DNA from: CAZXVW01 sp964644025
Lineage (GTDB): Bacteria > Acidobacteriota > Terriglobia > Bryobacterales > Bryobacteraceae
DNA: 15,839 bases
Assembly (NCBI GenBank): GCA_964644025.1
Contig: CAZXVW010000102.1
Span: 1 to 15,839, forward strand
Direction of reading: 5' to 3'
The notes under the pieces are model-generated. The model searched no databases, had not been told where the DNA came from, and was given only the letters and a program-made list of their open reading frames with translations. The translations under genes and the position numbers were made by a program. Below, piece after piece: positions 15,014 through 15,839 of this stretch. Within the stretch, counting starts at the first letter, position 1; every line of letters starts with the position of its first letter.

Positions 15014-15690
15014 GCCCGACCAAGACAGAGTGCATTGGCAAAATCCAGTTGTTTGCCGGGCTAAGCCGGCGGGAAATCGACGTGCTGGCCTCCCACGCTG
15101 TCGAGAAGCGCTACCAGCCGGGCGAAGTGTTGTTCGGCGAGGGAGAACCCTGCGAGGGCCTTTACCTGATTTTGGAGGGCAGCGTGAAGATTTACAAGAC
15201 CTCCTCTTCCGGCCGGGAGATTGTTCTGGCCGTCGAGAACGCTCCCTCCAACGTGGCGGAAGTGCCGCTGTTCGACGGCGGCCCTTACCCGGCCTCGGTG
15301 GGCGCCCTCACCCGCGTGCGGATCGCTCTCATCCACACCGACGATTTCCGGCGCGTATGCCGCCAGTATCCCGAGGTCGCGCTGAAGATTTTGGCGGCCG
15401 CGGGCCGGCGGCTGCGCCAACTGGTGGGAGTCATCGAACAGGTGACTTTCGGCAGCGTTCGCCAGCGGCTCGCGGGCCTGCTGCTGGAACTCGGCCGCCA
15501 GGCGGCGAGCGATACGTTCCGGCTGACGATGACCCACCAGGAACTGGCGGCGAGGCTGGGCACGGTCCGCGAGGTGGTTTCCCGCAACATCAGCCGGTTC
15601 CAGGCCGAAAAGCTGATCCGCGTCAAAGGCCGGAACCTCCGTTTGCTTGATCCGCACGGGCTGCGGCGGGAAGCGGAAACTGAGCTCTGA
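15010..15690 (+). CDS. Crp/Fnr-family transcriptional regulator
   Basis: DNA-binding regulator of 226 residues: an N-terminal cyclic-nucleotide-binding-type beta barrel (about 12-120), a dimerization helix (about 122-147) and a C-terminal Crp-type winged helix-turn-helix (about 148-214, with LTMTHQELAARLGTVREVVS). It lacks the FNR four-cysteine N-terminal cluster (Cys8, Cys48 and Cys117 only). The phosphate-binding Arg of the CRP cAMP pocket is replaced by Pro94, so cAMP is an unlikely ligand. Glu188, Ser191 and Arg192 form the E-x-x-S-R recognition motif, which in FNR/DNR proteins reads TTGAT half-sites. It overlaps the HEAT-repeat gene by four bases and is the last gene of the right-arm operon. 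Whether it controls the upstream hydrolase genes is untested. Confidence 0.93.
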   Translation: MSPTKTECIGKIQLFAGLSRREIDVLASHAVEKRYQPGEVLFGEGEPCEGLYLILEGSVKIYKTSSSGREIVLAVENAPSNVAEVPLFDGGPYPASVGALTRVRIALIHTDDFRRVCRQYPEVALKILAAAGRRLRQLVGVIEQVTFGSVRQRLAGLLLELGRQAASDTFRLTMTHQELAARLGTVREVVSRNISRFQAEKLIRVKGRNLRLLDPHGLRREAETEL

Positions 15691-15718
15691 AGCGCCGGCA
15701 GCGCCGCCCCGGCCGGGC
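15691..15718. other. Short convergent intergenic region
   Basis: These 28 GC-rich bases separate two converging genes. CCGGC (15695-15699) can pair with GCCGG (15712-15716) around a 12-base loop, a weak candidate for a bidirectional terminator. No T-run is present on either strand. Confidence 0.25.
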
Positions 15719-15839
15719 TTACTGCCTGTCGTTGTATCCGTACTCTTTCAACCGGTACTGGAGTTTGCGGAGGCTGATACCCAACTCCCGCGCCGCTTGC
15801 GTGCGGTTGCCGCGGTTGCGCCGGAGAGCCTCTTCAATG
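15719..15839 (-). CDS. C-terminus of a Fis-type HTH regulator, probably NtrC-family sigma-54-dependent
   Basis: Only the last 39 residues are in the window; the 5' part lies beyond the right edge. The end reads IEEALRRNRGNRTQAARELG then ISLRKLQYRLKEYGYNDRQ, a Fis-type helix-turn-helix of the kind that closes NtrC-family enhancer-binding proteins. Such proteins usually carry a receiver or sensor domain and a sigma-54 AAA+ domain upstream, which cannot be seen here. The stop is TAA at 15719-15721, and the gene converges on the Crp/Fnr-family gene. Confidence 0.85.
   Translation of the reverse strand, partial: IEEALRRNRGNRTQAARELGISLRKLQYRLKEYGYNDRQ

Noticed and set aside
14459..15690. HEAT-repeat plus Crp/Fnr pair as part of a defence or signalling island
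   Set aside because: No effector, nuclease, cyclase or mobile element nearby; base composition looks the same as the neighbours.

Overview
The window is a high-GC chromosomal segment, most likely from an Acidobacteriota bacterium (Bryobacterales/Solibacter-like). That placement is inference from recalled family features: the wording of the TonB C-terminal domain, the tgt-yajC-secD-secF block followed by a TonB-type gene, and the load of secreted ThuA, DUF6807, GH127, sulfatase and Tat-exported enzymes. No rRNA, tRNA, CRISPR array, transposase or phage gene is visible.

Left arm (1-5388, all minus strand, read right to left): tgt (queuosine tRNA modification), yajC, secD and secF (Sec-translocon accessory complex), then a TonB-family energy transducer that runs off the left edge. 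SecD and SecF keep the charged residues of the proton path. SecF has an extra segment in its periplasmic domain.

Hub (5389-5478): a 90-bp divergent intergenic region in which -10-like elements for the two arms overlap by two bases.

Right arm (5479-15690, all plus strand): two parts. First come four secreted-protein genes that seem to carry their own promoters: ThuA-like, DUF6807/PmoA-like, GH127-type glycosidase and iduronate-2-sulfatase-like sulfatase. Several have an AT-rich -10-like hexamer only 6-10 bases before the start codon, as in leaderless or near-leaderless transcripts. Then comes a tightly packed run, probably one operon: a Tat-exported alkaline-phosphatase-superfamily protein with an unusual active-site segment, a Tat-exported enolase-superfamily enzyme, a small HEAT-repeat protein of DVU0298 type, and a Crp/Fnr-family regulator whose start overlaps the preceding stop. 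A Fis-type helix-turn-helix, the C-terminus of a probable sigma-54-dependent regulator, enters from the right edge on the minus strand.

How the genes may work together: the left arm is housekeeping (protein export, tRNA modification, outer-membrane energization). The right arm looks like an extracytoplasmic carbohydrate/sulfate-ester degradation set, with glycoside hydrolase, sulfatase, two sugar-associated accessory proteins and a possible sugar-acid dehydratase. No transporter or TonB-dependent receptor lies inside the window. I see no clear-cut new defence or mobile system. The most novel-looking items are the odd AP-superfamily protein, its linkage to an exported enolase-family enzyme and a regulator, and the leaderless-type promoter architecture.
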